From Rhodoferax sp. (GTDB lineage Bacteria; Pseudomonadota; Gammaproteobacteria; Burkholderiales; Burkholderiaceae_C), in NCBI GenBank assembly GCA_026785765.1, contig JAJAZK010000091.1:1-9261 (forward strand): DNA of 9,261 nt, given 5' to 3'. The position numbers were made by a program, and so were the translations under genes. The notes beneath the pieces were generated by a model that made no database searches, was not told where the DNA came from, and saw only the letters and a program-made list of their open reading frames with translations. Of the stretch, positions 8,402 to 9,261 are shown piece by piece (position 1 is the stretch's first letter; every line of letters begins with the position of its first letter).

Positions 8402-9220
8402 GTGGACCAAGCAACACACAACAAGATCGTTTCCTTCATCTGGGGCATCGCCGACGATGTGCTGCGCGACCTGTTCAGGCGCGGCAAGTACCCGGACGTC
8501 ATCCTGCCCATGTGTGTGCTGCGGCGCATGGACGCCGTGCTCGAGCCAACCAAGCAGGCCGTGCTGGACACCAAGCAAATGCTGGATGACGCGCGCATCA
8601 CCGAGCAGCGCGCAGCGCTGGCCGACGCGGCCGGCCAGGCCTTCTACAACACCTCGCGCTTCACGCTGCGCGACCTGAAGTCGCGCGGCAGCCGCCAGCA
8701 ATTGCTGGCCGACTTCGAGGACTACCTCAACGGCTTTTCACCCAACGTCCAGGACATCCTGGACAACTTCAAGTTTCGCAATCAGCTGTCCACGTTGTCC
8801 AAGGCCGACGCGCTGGGCACGCTGATCAACAAGTTTCTCGACCCTGACATCGACCTCTCGCCGGCCGGCATCGACAACCAACTGTCGCCCAAGGCGATCA
8901 AGAGCTTGCGATTTGCCTCGGGCGACGAAGACCTGCGCGCGACGCTGTTTGACGAGTTCGGCGATGACCTGTTCGGCAATTTCGACCAGGTTGCCTCTGC
9001 GCTGGAAAAGCGCCTCGCCGAAAGGGGCGCCGACGACGAAGAAGGGCAGGGTGACGACGGCGAAGACGGCGCTGGCTCCAAGAAGGGCCTGCCCGAGAAG
9101 CGCTGCAAGAAGCTGCTCGACCCCAAGACATGGGAGCGCGACGGCCGGCTAGCCCGCATATTTCACGCCTCGACCACTGTGCTCCCAAATTGGGGCTCTT
9201 CGGCTGTAGTCGAGGCTTGA
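8402..9220 (+). pseudogene. hsdM: Type I restriction-modification methyltransferase subunit remnant: internal deletion and replaced 3' end
   Basis: HsdM is the adenine methyltransferase subunit of type I restriction-modification enzymes. GTG 8402 opens with 'MDQATHNKIVSFIWG', a conserved HsdM start, and residues 1-152 form the N-terminal helical domain ('GKYPDVILPMCVLRR', 'FSPNVQDILDNF', 'KADALGTLINKFLDP'). In intact relatives the Rossmann-type catalytic domain follows, with a glycine-rich SAM motif and NPPF/Y. Neither is present. From about residue 163 ('PKAIKSLRFASGDEDLR') to 250 ('DPKTWERDGRL') the sequence resembles the distal part of long HsdM proteins, including an acidic linker (211-222). 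After residue 250 the family pattern stops and 22 unrelated residues run to TGA 9218-9220. The product, 272 residues against roughly 800 in long relatives, cannot methylate DNA. The start has no strong Shine-Dalgarno. No hsdS or hsdR is in the window. The distal-region assignment is from memory of the family. Confidence 0.82.
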
Positions 9221-9261
9221 GGGGTGCTTTTGCAAGGCATTGCGCGCTCGATGTGAGGTAA
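9149..9261. other. Sequence replacing the hsdM 3' end, possible mobile-element edge
   Basis: HsdM-like coding ends near 9149-9151, and the following bases do not continue the family. The segment holds a perfect eight-base inverted repeat and, near 9195, GGCTCTTCGG, which resembles the GGCTCTTCG-type ends of ISL3-family insertion sequences. No transposase is visible because the window ends at 9261. The element type and the exact boundary are not settled. Confidence 0.3.
9167..9216. repeat. Nested inverted repeat downstream of the hsdM break
   Basis: GCCTCGAC (9167-9174) and GTCGAGGC (9209-9216) are perfect inverse copies. Inside them CCCAA (9184-9188, last two A at 9187-9188) pairs with TTGGG (9190-9194) around a single base, giving a nested hairpin. 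The structure could be an end or subterminal region of a mobile element. Confidence 0.45.

Overview
The window is GC-rich and densely coding. It reads like a betaproteobacterial chromosome, most likely Burkholderiales. That placement rests on composition, GTG/ATG start use, the GC-rich palindromic intergenic block and the HsdM-type protein sequence, and it is an inference without a search.

Positions 1-7328 are one plus-strand operon for peptide-type uptake. In order it holds: the end of a family-5 solute-binding protein (its start lies upstream of the window), two inner-membrane permeases (DppB-like and DppC-like), two ATPases (DppD/OppD-like and DppF/OppF-like), and a CocE/NonD (peptidase S15-like) serine hydrolase. 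Nearly every junction is a short overlap: GTGA at permease 1/permease 2, ATGA at ATPase 1/ATPase 2 and ATGA at ATPase 2/hydrolase. This implies tight translational coupling and a shared job, importing a peptide or peptide-like compound and hydrolysing it in the cytoplasm. Two things break the pattern. A roughly 127 bp insertion-like segment with strong palindromes lies between permease 2 and ATPase 1, and a good Shine-Dalgarno/ATGA site is left stranded just before it. The hydrolase is interrupted by an in-frame TGA between its catalytic domain and its C-terminal domain.

Positions 7398-8053 on the minus strand are a VapBC-type toxin-antitoxin pair: a ribbon-helix-helix antitoxin followed by a PIN-domain toxin, joined by an ATGA overlap. 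A sigma70-like promoter lies directly against the antitoxin start codon, so the mRNA is predicted to be leaderless. An inverted repeat covering the -10 box is a good autoregulatory operator candidate.

Positions 8075-8401 carry no gene I can support but contain two notable inverted repeats. Positions 8402-9220 are the wreck of a type I restriction-modification methyltransferase subunit gene (hsdM). The N-terminal helical domain is fused in frame to a piece of the distal region, the catalytic methyltransferase domain is missing, and the 3' end is replaced from about 9149 by unrelated sequence that may be the edge of a mobile element. The right third of the window therefore looks like an eroding accessory region next to a core-type transport operon.

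I do not see a clearly new multi-gene system. The best leads are the displaced ATPase start, the two-piece hydrolase, the methylase-less HsdM fusion and the leaderless toxin-antitoxin promoter.
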